A DNA stretch of 64,000 nucleotides from Galbula dea (Eukaryota > Chordata > Aves > Piciformes > Galbulidae): the NCBI GenBank assembly GCA_013399015.1, contig VWZX01005690.1:3844001-3908000 (forward strand). The letters are read 5' to 3'. How positions within the stretch are numbered: the first letter of the stretch is position 1; every line of letters begins with the position of its first letter. Of the stretch, positions 24,692 through 37,074 are shown in pieces. The translations under genes and the position numbers were made by a program. Under the pieces are notes generated by a model, which was not told where the DNA came from, made no database searches, and saw only the letters and a program-made list of their open reading frames with translations.

Positions 24692-27600
24692 CCCTACACC
24701 TACTACTTGATCATTTGGTTGGATGCTACAAATTGTTTGTAATATACATGAATCCATATTTATGTATAATAGGATTCATTAGCCTTTTAAGAGACTCAGG
24801 CTAAATAATGTGTCTAGTTTGGCAGAGTTGTAGCTTATGGTAGATGTAAGTAATGTAGACAGTACCTAATAAGGGAGAGAGGCACCAGTTGACAAAGATG
24901 TTGAAATGGCAGAGAGAATTGCTTTGGCAGGTTACTTGGAATATAGATGACTAGCTTCATCTACAGACCAAATGTAACTAATGTTAACCAATAGGAAAGT
25001 TACCTTGCTTCTAAAAGTTGCCCAATTTTTCTGTATTTCTCCTTGTTTGTCCTATGCCTTTTATTTCAAGAATACATGGGATTTCAAGATAAGGGAATAT
25101 GTTGGAATTATGTGTTGGCATAATTTCTTTAGAAATTGCAGAGGTGTACTGGATTCATTTCTACTTAGTATTTTGAATAAACATGAAAAAAGAGGTAGCC
25201 TGTTCAGCATTCAAGGTAGTGTCAGTAGTTTGTGAGTGTTAACATCAGAAAACATTCTTCTATGTCATACAGTTTGAAGGAAACTTTTTGTATCAGCACC
25301 AATGTGCATCTCCTGTAGTCTGCAGATTATTGCTGTTATCAGTAAAGAATACAACAAAATTGAACTGATTTGTTGCCTTGGCAGATTTCATATAGTACAA
25401 AGATCAGATTGGTAACAGCAGCCTTCACCTACTTTTAAGGACAGAATTACCAGACAAAAACTGGGAATATATGCTTTCTGTCTCAGGAACTTCATATGAT
25501 TGTATGTCATGTAGCCATTCCTGAGGGAAAATATGAAAAGTTTCAGGATGTTAACAAGTTGTAGGTTGAAGATGGGTGCTGTAATGATGTGAAAAATGAC
25601 CAGGAAACTGAGAGGTTTTTAGTGGGCATACACTATTTCCTAGCAGAATATACTTGAGAATGAGACTATATTGCCCCTTCCTAGGGGACTATTTTCTGCT
25701 CCTTTTCCTGTGTGTATCTGTGTATAGAACTTTATGCTGTAAGCAACCCTGCATCTTACTTTAAAAAAAAGATTGAGTGCAGTCATAGAATCAGATGCAG
25801 GAGATGTGTCTGATATTTTAACAAAGCAAGATTTTAATCTATATAAAGAAATTTCACAACAGAAATTTTCTTCCATATTCCACTTTTGGTTTTGTGGTTT
25901 GTTTCTTTTTTTGTTTTGGGTTTGTGGATTTTTTATCAAGGGTGCGTACAAACAGGAGAATTAGTAAAATCACATTTGAATTAAGGAATAGAGCAAAAAA
26001 TAAATAATCTGATGAGACCTGAAAAGGAAATCAATACAAAATACGCTCAGGAATCAATGCTGATGTTTTCTCCAGATAAATTGCTGTACTGATTGTCATG
26101 AAGTATATTGATGTCACTGTCACTATGACAACATTGTGACAAGAACTAGTCACTCTAGGCTACCTTGTAAAAGGATCTGTCACCTATATTTTCTTTCCTT
26201 TTTTTTTTTTTGGTATAAAAAGTAATAGAAATGAGAGCCTCTTGTCTAGCACAAGGTTTCATTTAAGGGTAGATCACTTGATATAGACATCACATCAATG
26301 TTATCTTGAACAAGTGACAAGCTAGCTTTTCAAGACAGGTAAGAATAACATGTTATTAAAATGCAATATGCTTTTATTTTTGACTTGTAAAAACAAGAAA
26401 AGAAAATGCATTCTCTGAAACACAATTATTTGTATGCATAAACACAATGTTTGGATATATTTCTCAGAGTATTTGCAGGATTTTATATATGAGGAAGTAA
26501 GAAACATTTGCAAGTGTAATGTGTGTAATTTAACTTATGAAAGGATGGGATATCACTCTGTGTGTGATTGTTTCTGCCCTTTTAGTTTAAAATAATCTCT
26601 CCATCTTTATGTATTTCTGGTTCTGTGTTATTTCAGTTAAGCCACAGAAGCTGTGATGTACTGCACTTTTTCTTTTTTTTTTTTTTTTAACTATATCTTA
26701 CCATTGAGAGACCTAGTTTATTTCCTTCTAGTGTATCTACCTGATTTCTACTGTCTCAGATTTTAATGTTTGTGTTTTATTTCATCAGAGGTACTACACT
26801 GGGCTTGGCAAAATACCTTGTGAAAATTGTAGTCTCTGGAAATATCACAATGTTAAGAGAAGCTCCACTTTCTGTGGTTTTTAACCTACATATTGTTTTA
26901 CAAATGTGTTTACCAGCTATAGTGCTTTTTTAAAAAAATATATATATATTAACTGTTTCAAAACTCAATGCACCAGCATGATATCAGCATGGAAATACAC
27001 TTAGATAACATTTTCCTAGAGTTATTTGTATTTCTGATAAATCTTAATCAGATGTGAAAGGTTCTCTGTAAGATTTTTGAATGTTTGCCTTGCACAGTCT
27101 TTTAACTGTGCAAAGCTAAGTGAGAAGTTTTATTAAGCTCTGGCTTTCTTGCTGTTGATTTCAGTTAAAATAAATCTAACTGGTGTTGGTTTTTGGTTTC
27201 TAAACACGTTCAAGCATATTTATCTTGAACTGATTGTTACTTTAAAAGAGAATTTCAGTCATCCATCGAATACAAACATTAGTAAGAGCAGTGATGACTT
27301 TATAAGTTTCCTTTTGTACGTTGTCCTGTTCTGAAATTATTCATCAAGTGAGACCAATTTAATGGCAAGATGGGATAATCCAAAAAATTAACATTTAATT
27401 AAAAGTTGTTGAGACATAATTAAAAAATACATTGCATAGAGTATAGACAATAGAGTACAGAGTTTGACAATAGGCACAAGTGTTCAGGAGTTAAATCCTA
27501 TCTGATGGGGAAAGCTATCAGGGTAACCGCAGTAGTCATTGCACCATCAATGCTCTATATATAGAGATCAAAAAACAGAGTAAGTTATTCCTTCTCAAAA

Positions 27601-30600
27601 TGTGGGCTTGAGAACTTCCTGTTATGCTGTGAAGCAGAATATGCATCATATTTTTTTTAGAGAATATTTTTTAAAAAGAAAGAAACAAACAAAAACTTCT
27701 CCACACCCATCAAAAAGGAAATAGGTTATCAAACTTTAAATCTCCCGAGTTGGTTAGTTGCTTTCCTCCAAGTAATTTAGGTGTATTTAAGTTTTCTTCA
27801 TTGTAATGAGTTAGATCACTCACTTTAGAAGTATTTTAAACTTCAGTTAAACTTCCCTTGTACATGCATGTCAAAGAACTTAATTTTGATTAACAGACTG
27901 CAATGAAGCCATGTGAGCATCTAACCTCTGTACACAGGGAACAAATAGCAACAGTCAAGGAAGATGGAATGGTCCTTTGGCTCTCTTTCATGTTGTACCA
28001 TGTGAGATTCTTCTAAAGATGCCTTGTATCTCTCTAGGAGTGAGTTATAAAAAACCTATTCCTTCTCTTCCCAAATGCATTCAATGCTTATCTTTAGATG
28101 AAAGATCTTACTCTGGTGCACTAAAAGTACAAGATGGGTAGTTGCTCTGTAGATGGATATTAGGTACAGGCGAGGTGAGAAGACACTAAGGCATTAGATT
28201 GCAGGAGGTGGCTTTATCAAGGAACCTGGAGAAGCCTGCTGGCAGGGAGGTAGAGCAGCAAGGGCAGAGAGGCTGTTCACTGTGGTAGTGCAAGTTGCCA
28301 TTTTCTCTGTGCTTCGTTGCTGACTTCAGAAATATGCAAGTCCAGCTCCCCTGAGCTCTGCCCTATATCCAGCCTTTTGCTTTTCAGCTGTTTCAAGTCC
28401 AAGCTTTGTTCTTTGGACAGGAAAATTTAGCGTTGGCTACACTGTTGAGAAACCCAGGGGTGGTTCTAGCACTCCATATTTTTACTTCTGATAGAGGTTA
28501 GTTAAACTCTGACCTTGCTTTACAATACAAGGTTTGACAAATCACATCTGGTTACTACTGACAGGCAGTGAGATTAAAGTCTTATTAAAATTTAAATACT
28601 GTTTTAAAACCTACTTGGTTATTTGACCACTAAAAAGATAACTCATTAGCTTTGGCATGTTCAGTAAAAATGAGTAAATAATTTTTTTCCATGTGCAAGT
28701 AAAAATTCAGATTTTTAAAAATATTTTAGAGAAATAGTAACATTAGTGAAATAATTATATTATACAAATGTGCCATCTTGGATTTTGTGTGTGTTTTGTG
28801 TTCTAATAAGGTATGTAAATACAGAACACAAAGGTTATAATATTTTCATGCCTTTGACACTAAAATTTTCATTTTCTTAGAAAAGAATAAGTATTTGCAA
28901 ATTAAAATAGGAAAATTTTAAAAACCAGCAATTTCAGATCCAGATTTAACTAATTAAACCTATCAGTTTATAGTGGTGTAAGCAGTAATCTGTTTCCAAA
29001 AATGTAAAAACAAGTTGTAGTCAGCATTCACTCTGATATATTTTATGGTTCCATTCTATGTTCTTATTATGAAAAATGTTTCCTAAATAACAGAAAAAGG
29101 ATTCATAATCAGACTAATTAATATCAGCTGTTCTGTGCTTTTAGTGTGTAGCACAAATATGCAAAGCTAAATCCCTCATTAGTGTTTCAAATTAAGCTGA
29201 TTTTGCATTGTTTAGAATAAAGTATTTTTGCATTTCCTCAGTCCTTTCAGGGGTGTCATTCTGTAGTGTTCTCAATAAGTAAAACCACAATAATAATGTT
29301 TCTTTTTTTAAAATTTTAAGCTATAAACTGAGCTGAGGATTTTTTTATTGTTCTTGACAAGATCTTAGAAAGCTTTTGAAATACTGTCATTTTAATTTCA
29401 GTTAAATTTTGTGAAGTTTGTCAAGCCTTGAAAATTTATTGTGATTCTAACATAGTAATGTCTAGTTGGAATAATATGTCTATGACCACCACACTGTCTT
29501 CAGAAAGACAAATTAGAGTCCACAGCAGAGCAAGGACAATGATAGGTTTGAAAAATGTGACTGATCATGAAAATCTGAAGAAAGTGTTTAAAACTCTTCT
29601 GTGAAAGAAAGGTTATTATTTAAAGAGGATGGTAATAAAATGCTTCCTACATTATGAGGCAAAAGGACATGTTTTGTGACAAAGAAAAGTATTGGGGGAA
29701 ACTTCTTAGGACAAAAAACTGGAAATGTAAACTCTCATTGGAAATTTTTGCTCAACAATAAGCTGTTATGGGAGGCAGTTCAAAAGATTTAAAACAAACC
29801 TAGGTTTGGATTGCATGTTTCCTAAATCATGTTAAGAGGTGTAAGACAGTGTAATACTGGAATAGTTGTGTAACAGTGGCATCATTTTTGAAGAAGACTT
29901 TCTACCTGCTGAGTGTATTGGTGGTTAGTGTTTCTCTCAGGATGGATGATTTACTGCTTTTAATCATGTAAGTAAATGCGCATGCAGGAGTAAAGCTGAT
30001 TCTGTTCTTTCTTTGACTTTTCAAGAGAATTACTGAATCCTTGTATACATGCAAAACCAATAAACAGCAAAATTTTAAGCAAGAGTATTCATCATACAGA
30101 TTCTGTAGCCACTATTGCAAATTGTGACAGAGAGGTTGTAAAGAAACCAGTCAGAGCCTCAGTTTCTCCTATGACAAGATGGAATAATTTTATCCTGTAT
30201 GTAATCTGTGGGCAAAGAAAGTATAAAATGTACTGAAATACTTTAAATGTCTGTGCTTGAAAAGGGTAGATACTGGTAACTTCTGATCTGGTTCTGCATC
30301 CCTCCTGCTTGCTGTGGTGATTACTGGTGGAAGGTTTCATGATCTTTTAGGCTGAGTAGACTCTCCTTGGAGAACTGTACTGTGTTAAGGAAATATCCAG
30401 TTACTTCAGATATCAGCTGTGTTCACCTGTTATGCTCTCTGACTGAAAAATGGGCTGTAGTAGCTCCAACAAATTATTTTGACCACCAGCTCAGTTTCAA
30501 CAACAACAATAATAAAATCACACAGATTTACTGTATGGCAAGATTTACTTAGATTCCCATACACTTCCAGTGGGTACTTTTTTCAATATTTCACAATTTT

Positions 30601-32551
30601 TTCCTGGAACTACTTATTTTGATTCAGAGGATTATGCACCATACCAAAATTTACAACAACTGGAAGAATAGCTGTTTTACCACACTGAAATCAGACATTT
30701 AAAATTCTGTATACTTTCACATGATTACTCAATTCTTCATTTTCTTGTTCAGTAGCATAGTTAAAGCTGAAAGAAAAACAACACTTTTTTGTTTACAGTG
30801 CTTGTTTAATGCTGGATACATCCAGCCTCCACTGCATGCCAGAACTGGTGAATTGTTTATATGGAGTATGTACCCATAAACCTAGAAGTTGGTGCTCAAA
30901 ATAATTTGGCTGCCTGTATCTGCTACGTGCCATTGTAAGCATGAGCAGAGTCAGACAAAGGGATTTCCTCAGAAATTCCAGGTCAAAAAACTGTTTGGCT
31001 CAGCTTTTCTGGTACCCAAATATTTCAGATGCATGGGAGAGGGCTGCTATTCCCCAAGACATGGCTGCTTGTTGAGTAAGCTTATCGTATCTCCCCACAA
31101 AACTTGGCTTCTGCATAGAGAAAGCCATTTCAAAAGGAGGACTTCTATCAGCCAGCATCTGGTATTTAGAGGGCAGGAAGAAGGATAAATTTGTTTCTTT
31201 CCAGATCTTTGGCTGCAACACAGTGATGAGCAAAAGCTGTTTGGTTGGTGTCAGTGCTGCTGGCAGTGGACAGTTAGATTTCTGAACACACATTGTGAGG
31301 AGGAAGCATTGCAAAAGGGGAATAAAGGTCTTCCTTCAGTGGTAAGTTAGGAAAAGTTATAAATTTAACTGGGTTTATGAAGAGGAAGAAATATTTAAAA
31401 CAAGCATAGCATTATGTTTTCTTTACCTATTTTCTCCAGCTGACTCTTGCCTCTGGGTTTCAATATATATAGGAAGAGTAGCTTCGCGTAACAATTTGCT
31501 TTATGCTTAAGAACTTTAATCTTACTGCTGGTCCTTAATATTTTATATTTGATGATAACTTCACTGCATGAGAAATACTGAAGGTTAAATTATGAGGGGC
31601 AAAAAAGATCAGAAAGCTAGGGAGGTAAGAGACAAAGCAATGGAGAACAGCTCAAAGGCCGTGAGCAAAACACCATGGCACCTTGGTTTTCATGTTGGCA
31701 GGTTCTCTGTCTTAGGCTATGTTCTCCTAGCAGGAAATGTACTTTGTTATTTGTGAGGTATACCTTTCAAAACAAAAAGTTGAATCTTAGTTTCGAAATA
31801 GCAAAAAAGCAAGTTACATGCTTTGCTTGGTTTAAAATTATCCAAGTGTAAAACCACTTCAGTCAAAGTGAGAAAATAAGGCCCTCACACAACAGAAAAG
31901 TCAATTTATGATGATTCCTGTCATTGGAGTTGGTTTTCAGAGTTGACAGGTCTGAGAGCTTATATTCTGTCTGAAACCTTGTCAGACAAAATCACTGAAA
32001 TGAAAGAAAACATTATCAATGGAATACTAATGTTTTCTTTGCCTAAATGAACTTTCCACTTCCTTAAAGTTTCTGAAGCTGCATGGCAGTTAGTTCAGTT
32101 TCCAGAAGCATTCATACCTTCAGTTAAATATTTCTCTCTTCTTTATCAAACTGATGTACCTTTTAAGAAGGTAGATAGATCTTTTTTTTTTTTTAAAAAA
32201 AGAGATTTAAATTCGAGGTTGATATCAACCACATTAAGCTTGTGGTAAATAGTATCAAAAACATCTCCAGAGATGCTTTTGAAAGCTTTCAAGCTGCTTC
32301 TGTTCTTGTGTTTCAAAGTTAGAAGAAAAGTGAGAAGTGTTTTCCTTTTTTTAATATTCTTTTAACATTAATTAACTTACTCTGCTGATAAAGCTAAAAA
32401 TAATTATTTTAGTATTTCAAAGGGCATAGAATCTCCTAGTTAAAAACTGTTCGGACACCCCTAGCTGTCTTTTGTAGACAAAAAAATGCTAGAATATTAG
32501 CTAACTGTTTATAAATTAAACCAATGATTGATAGGCAAAATAAACAAAATG
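24692..32551. other. long AT-rich unique stretch, no gene seen
   Basis: Nearly 8 kb without a recognisable exon, RNA gene or transposon. It contains a T/G-rich tract at 25885-25932, poly-T runs near 26200 and 26680, an AT dinucleotide run near 26937-26950, and a T-run/A-run inverted repeat near 32180-32203. The segment around 29100-29230 has several octamer-like and TAAT motifs and is listed as a finding. Confidence 0.5.
25885..25932. repeat. T/G-rich low-complexity tract
   Basis: Degenerate ttttggttttgtggtttg and tttttgttttgggtttgtgg units. Confidence 0.8.
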
Positions 32552-32767
32552 ATCAGACTAGATAGAAGGAAGAATAGTTTTAAACTGAGGGTGATGAGAT
32601 CCTGGCCCAGATTGCCCAGAGAGGTGGTAGAAGCCCCATCCCTGGAACCATTCTAGATCAGGTTAGACAGGGCTCTGAGCAACCTGATCTCGTTGAAGAT
32701 GTCTGCTCCTTACAGGAGGGTTGGACCTTGAAAGGTCCCTTCCAACCCAAACCAGTCTGTGATTCTC
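32552..32767 (+). mobile_element. CR1 LINE, 3' end
   Basis: Signatures in order: tagatagaaggaagaatag, cctggcccagattgcccaga, ccccatccctggaaccattc, gctctgagcaacctgatct, aggagggttggaccttgaaa, ggtcccttccaacccaaacc, and a decayed terminal agtctgtgattct. A short 5'-truncated copy of the subgroup whose tail carries gagcaacctgatct. Confidence 0.92.
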
Positions 32768-34207
32768 AGTCCTGAAGAACTCTTGTTGTGGTACTTAATT
32801 GCTTCACCTTTCAAAAGCTGAAATTTTGAGAATTATAAATTCTTGACACATTTATTTATTTACCCTCATGTTTGAGAAAGTTAGTTCTTTCAGTAGTATG
32901 CAAACTACTCTCCCCTGTGCTTTTTAATACTGTGTAAACTGTTTTTCTCTCAGGACTCTACAGGGTAGGTAGAGAAACACAACATTGGTTAAGGAAGGAA
33001 ATAAAAAAAAAAAAGGCCAATACTCTTCTAACTTTACTTCCCATTATTTTGGAAACTTCTGCACTTCCATGTTTTGATGTATAGGTATACAGAAATGCTT
33101 GTGATTTGTTAAGCACCAGGGAATGCTAGAAACTCTACAAGTTCACAGAATCATTAATGCCAATTTTGCCCTAAGTATCTGACAAATATCAAAATCAGCT
33201 TGGTTGCTCAATATAATTGTAGATATCCCATTCTTTCTACATGGCTATCTTGATCAGGTTTCTTTCTGTCAAAATTATAGATGTTTTTAACAGAGGTCTG
33301 GCTGAGAGGATTGTGTAAAATGTGATGAACTGTGTAATATGTAAATGCTATTCCAAGAGAGAAAAGAGGAGAAGACTTAAGTGAATTGTCTTTCATGTTA
33401 AAATTTTAGATTAATTGATTTTGACAGGTAGTCTTACCCAGCATTACAGCTGTTCTTTCAAAAAAAAAAAAAAACTTCTAGTGGGTTTTATACTTGCTGA
33501 AACGTGTATATAAGTATTCACTCTTACTGAGTATATTTTTAGATCAAAGTAAGGACATATTCATATTCTAATTTCATTATACTTTTAATTAATGATAATG
33601 GGTTTCAGAAAAAAGGTTTAGCACATTTATCCCCTATGACATCCCTTACAATTACAGAAACAGACATAAGTGCCTTTAAAATAATTGCGTAGTATCTGAG
33701 TCATCAAATTAATCTTGACATATAGGTATTTGCCACTACTGTAAAGAAATTGCTTGATTACAGGTAGTCAGCTGGAATTTAGGAAAAAAATAAGCTGATA
33801 TCTGTTTCTCATGTTATGTTAATAATTACTTAAGTTTCCAAGGCACAGAAAGACCTACATACTGCTTAAAGTTCAATAATAATGCATGTTTTGTATTCAA
33901 ACTTGAACTGCTTACAAATACAATAAAAAGATTTTAATTATTCCTTAAAAACAAAGTTATGTGAACTGATTTTGAATATTTTTCTCTGAGATACTGAAGC
34001 TATTTTCTCATATATTTACTCATCCTTTTCTTGTAATGTTGCTTAATAAACTAAGTAGCAGACTTAAACTCTTAAGCTCTTGACTTCTGTAAGCGTTTGC
34101 AGAATGTAATGTTGTTACAAGTTGAGGTCGCACCTCCAGATGAAATCTTGTAAAGTATGTTTGCAGAGGGGACTGTGACTTGTTTTGTTTTCTTTTTTTC
34201 TTCTCAG
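32768..34207. other. AT-rich unique sequence, no gene seen
   Basis: Contains A-runs near 33005 and 33460, but nothing recognisable as a gene. It ends at a strong polypyrimidine tract and AG (about 34180-34207), described with the next entry. Confidence 0.5.
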
Positions 34208-34361
34208 GCTGTAGCCTTAAAAATTAGGTGTTTCAGTGTATGCTACCATGGCCTCCCTTGTACTGAAGCAAGACAAAACCACAACCAATGAGGGCAGCTC
34301 ATGCCACCCTGAGAAAGGGCGGATGACTCACCCACTGCCGTTGCCTGTATTTCACCAGTAA
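34208..34361 (+). other. candidate internal exon with start codon, unrecognised
   Basis: An unusually good splice acceptor (gttttctttttttcttctcag, AG at 34206-34207) is followed 40 bases later by ATG in near-ideal context (accATGg, 34248-34250). The frame runs 37 codons, beginning MASLVLKQDKTTTNEGSS and containing KGRMTHPLPLPVFHQ, to TAA at 34359-34361. A weak donor (CCA|GTAACA) overlaps the stop at 34357/34358, so the frame could instead splice onward. The local sequence is richer in G+C than its surroundings. I do not recognise the peptide. It could be a first coding exon after an untranslated exon, or chance. Confidence 0.2.
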
Positions 34362-35606
34362 CAGTGAAAGAAGTTTAGCACACAGATTTTAAAAGTGCTT
34401 ATCAACAACATCAATTTACACATGTTGATGTAGTTTATTTCAGTAGCATTGAACTCTATCCCAATGTGAAGATATCTAAATTACTGGAAAAGCAGGTTAA
34501 ATAAGCAATTTGGACTGCAAGGAAAACTACAAGCCAATGGGTTTCAGGTCAAGCAGACAAGTTGTGAAAACCATTTCTAATAGATTGATATTGTACTCTT
34601 TTATACAAACTGGCTGTTTAAACAGTGCTTAAAAATGTGACAACCCTGTTGTGAGATTCTCTCTTGCCAAAATCAAAGCCTTTTTATTTGGTGTGTAATA
34701 ACAGCTTGAAGGATTATGAAATCTCCAAGGGCTACATTGTGCCTAACTTACTCATACTGATGAGAATTTTCTCATGTGAGCTCCTTGACTGATGTCAGTG
34801 GAATTCCTCATACAAACATGTTTCACCATGTGAAAAACTGTATAGACCAGTCTTTTAATTCAGTTATAGATCAATTTAGTGAAATGAACTGAATTGGGAT
34901 GGTTGGCACTGTCCTCATAGAGTGATTTGATTCGATGGATGGGGTTAGTCTTGGGCAGTCATTTAAAGACACATATAGTGACTATAAAAGAGGTATAGCT
35001 GTTCACCTATTGACGATGGTGATAGTTTCGGTGGAACGTAGGAGTGATTGCATTTCAAAACAAATTCTCAGTCCTTGAAATAGTTGGGAGATAACTGCAA
35101 AAGCAGACGTGGCAATCTGTGCTCAGTTTGGGGGTGGGAGGGACATTTCAGATCTTCCCACTTCTTTATTTTAGCATAGATATAATGCTAGTTTAAAGAC
35201 CTGTGATGAAGATTGTGTTGAAGATAAATAATGTAATGGAGACTAACTACTTCACCGTAGGGTTTTGCTTAGAGGACATTGTTGTTCGGAGGTTCAGAGT
35301 ATCTCTTTCCATACTGCGCCAGAGCAATTTTAAAAAGATCCTGTACTGTAATTTAGTTTTGTGAAGCCATGGAAAGAATCCAGAACCAAAATTAGTTTAC
35401 TTTTGCCTCAGCTGATGCTGAGACCTGTCAATGCTACACCCAAGTATGCAAAGGTTTTGTGGAGTTTTGTCTGCCCATTGCAATTAGGTTACATAGATAA
35501 TGTTCCAAAAGCTTTTCCCTTCCAGAGTTCTTTGTTCTGCTGCACAACCTGGCCCCATTTTTGCTCATGTGCAATTGGAATTTACTGTGTTCCTGGACCT
35601 ATACTT
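34362..35606. other. unique sequence, no gene seen
   Basis: No exon or repeat recognised. An open frame at 35361-35669 runs into the next CR1 copy and is not credible as a gene. Confidence 0.5.
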
Positions 35607-35760
35607 GTGTGGAAGCCCCACCACTGGAAGTTTTTAAGGCCAGGCTGGATGGGGCTCTGGGCAAACTGATCTAGTGGAAGGTGTCCCTGCCCAGGCAGGG
35701 GTCTTGGAACTAGCTGATGTTTAAGGTCCTTTCCAACTCTGACAATTCTATGATTCTATC
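35607..35760 (+). mobile_element. CR1 LINE, 3' tail
   Basis: A very short CR1 tail: ccactggaagtttttaaggc, caggctggatggggctctgg, gtgtccctgcccaggcaggg, cttggaactagctgatgttt, ggtcctttccaactctgaca and the intact terminal repeat attctatgattctatc (35745-35760). The well-kept octamer repeat marks the true 3' end. Confidence 0.95.
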
Positions 35761-35987
35761 TTGTGCTTCATGTCTTATATGTGATTTTCTTTTTTCCCTA
35801 GGTAAGATCTAAATTAGGGTATGTATTTAATATTATGATTGATTGACTTTGGAATTGCAGAATGTACCTGTTTTCTCTGCCATTTATTATCTGAAGTGTA
35901 GCTTCTTACTGAAACATTTACTGGAAAAAATGTTGTCTATATACAGGCAGAAAGATAAGAAGTACTTACAAGGTAAAGAGCTTTTCA

Positions 35988-36042
35988 GTTTTTTTGATTT
36001 CGTGTTTTTTTGGGGGAAGGGTGGTTTTGTTTTGTTTTTTTA
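35988..36042. repeat. T/G-rich low-complexity tract
   Basis: gttttttttgggggaagg-like and ggttttgttttgttttttt units, similar to the other tracts in the window. Confidence 0.75.
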
Positions 36043-36988
36043 GGAATATTTAAGTACAGTAGTTCTATTTACTCTGACAATGAAATTTGCTCATCCTAAT
36101 GGTGACTCAGTGTTTTGCTGAGCCTCTGTGATTAACAAAATACAATAACAGTACAAAATTACTGTAATTTGGGGCTTGGTGCTATGACACGACTCCACTT
36201 TTCTGTTTGCTTTTCTTTGGGGCTGAAAAGGTTAGATGTCTATAAATAGGACATGATCCAATAATCTGTAGAATTGTCTGTCTTTTACTTTTGAGAGTCT
36301 GACATTTTCTTTTATGATACCAGGTTCAATAGCTTTAGAGAAGTACAATTGTGCTGGAAGAAAATGGTACTAAGACTGATTTCAGCTCCATTCCCCTTTT
36401 TCTGTTAATACTTGCAATTTTTTTTAATATTATCATTGCCAAGGTCCAGTTTCCAGATGATATATTGCTTGCTGGGAGGTGGTGCGAAACATTAAGTCTA
36501 ATGGCATGGCCATATCCCAATTCCACGTGCAATTTACTCTAATACTGCCCCAACAATACCTGAAGAAATTTCTCTTGCTTCTGAGAATGGGGTTCATAGA
36601 TTTATCCATTTATCTCAAGAATTTAATTTTTGTTCTACAAGTTGTTTTAGGCTTGCAAGTTCTTATAAAGTCAATACAAAGTTTAAAATGATGATCATTA
36701 CACATTGTTAATTTTCTTAGCGGCCACTGCTTTAACCACAGCAACTAATTTTCTATTAAGTGTCTACAGAGGATCAGTTACTTTTGGTGGATTGCTTCTC
36801 TTTTTCATACAGAAATGTGGTATTTTGTACCTCAAAATTAAAGGATAGTTTATATATAAAGACATTTCCATAGTTTGCCCTTGGTTTTATAGCGCTCAGT
36901 GTACAATGTGGAAAGCCTCTCTGTATTGCAAGCCATGGGCAGTAAAGATGCCAATAAATGTCTGAGGATTTAAACTATGTTCCCAGTT

Positions 36989-37074
36989 CCTATATGTACT
37001 AGCATATCAAATACCAACCCATTCTGACTGTCCTATATGGGCTAGCATACAAGATACCAATCCATTTTTACTGA
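36989..37074. repeat. imperfect 43-bp tandem duplication
   Basis: Two adjacent copies starting cctatatgtactagcatatc (36989) and cctatatgggctagcataca (37032). They share the later blocks ataccaa.ccatt and actg. Several substitutions separate the copies, so this duplication is older than the one at 7785. Confidence 0.88.

Noticed and set aside
30889..31314. Overlapping frames of about 100 codons on both strands
   Set aside because: No exon borders, no family resemblance, and openness on both strands together suggests a chance shortage of stops.
35361..35669. 102-codon + strand frame
   Set aside because: It runs from unique DNA into a CR1 tail without a break, so it cannot be an old conserved gene. 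No exon borders.
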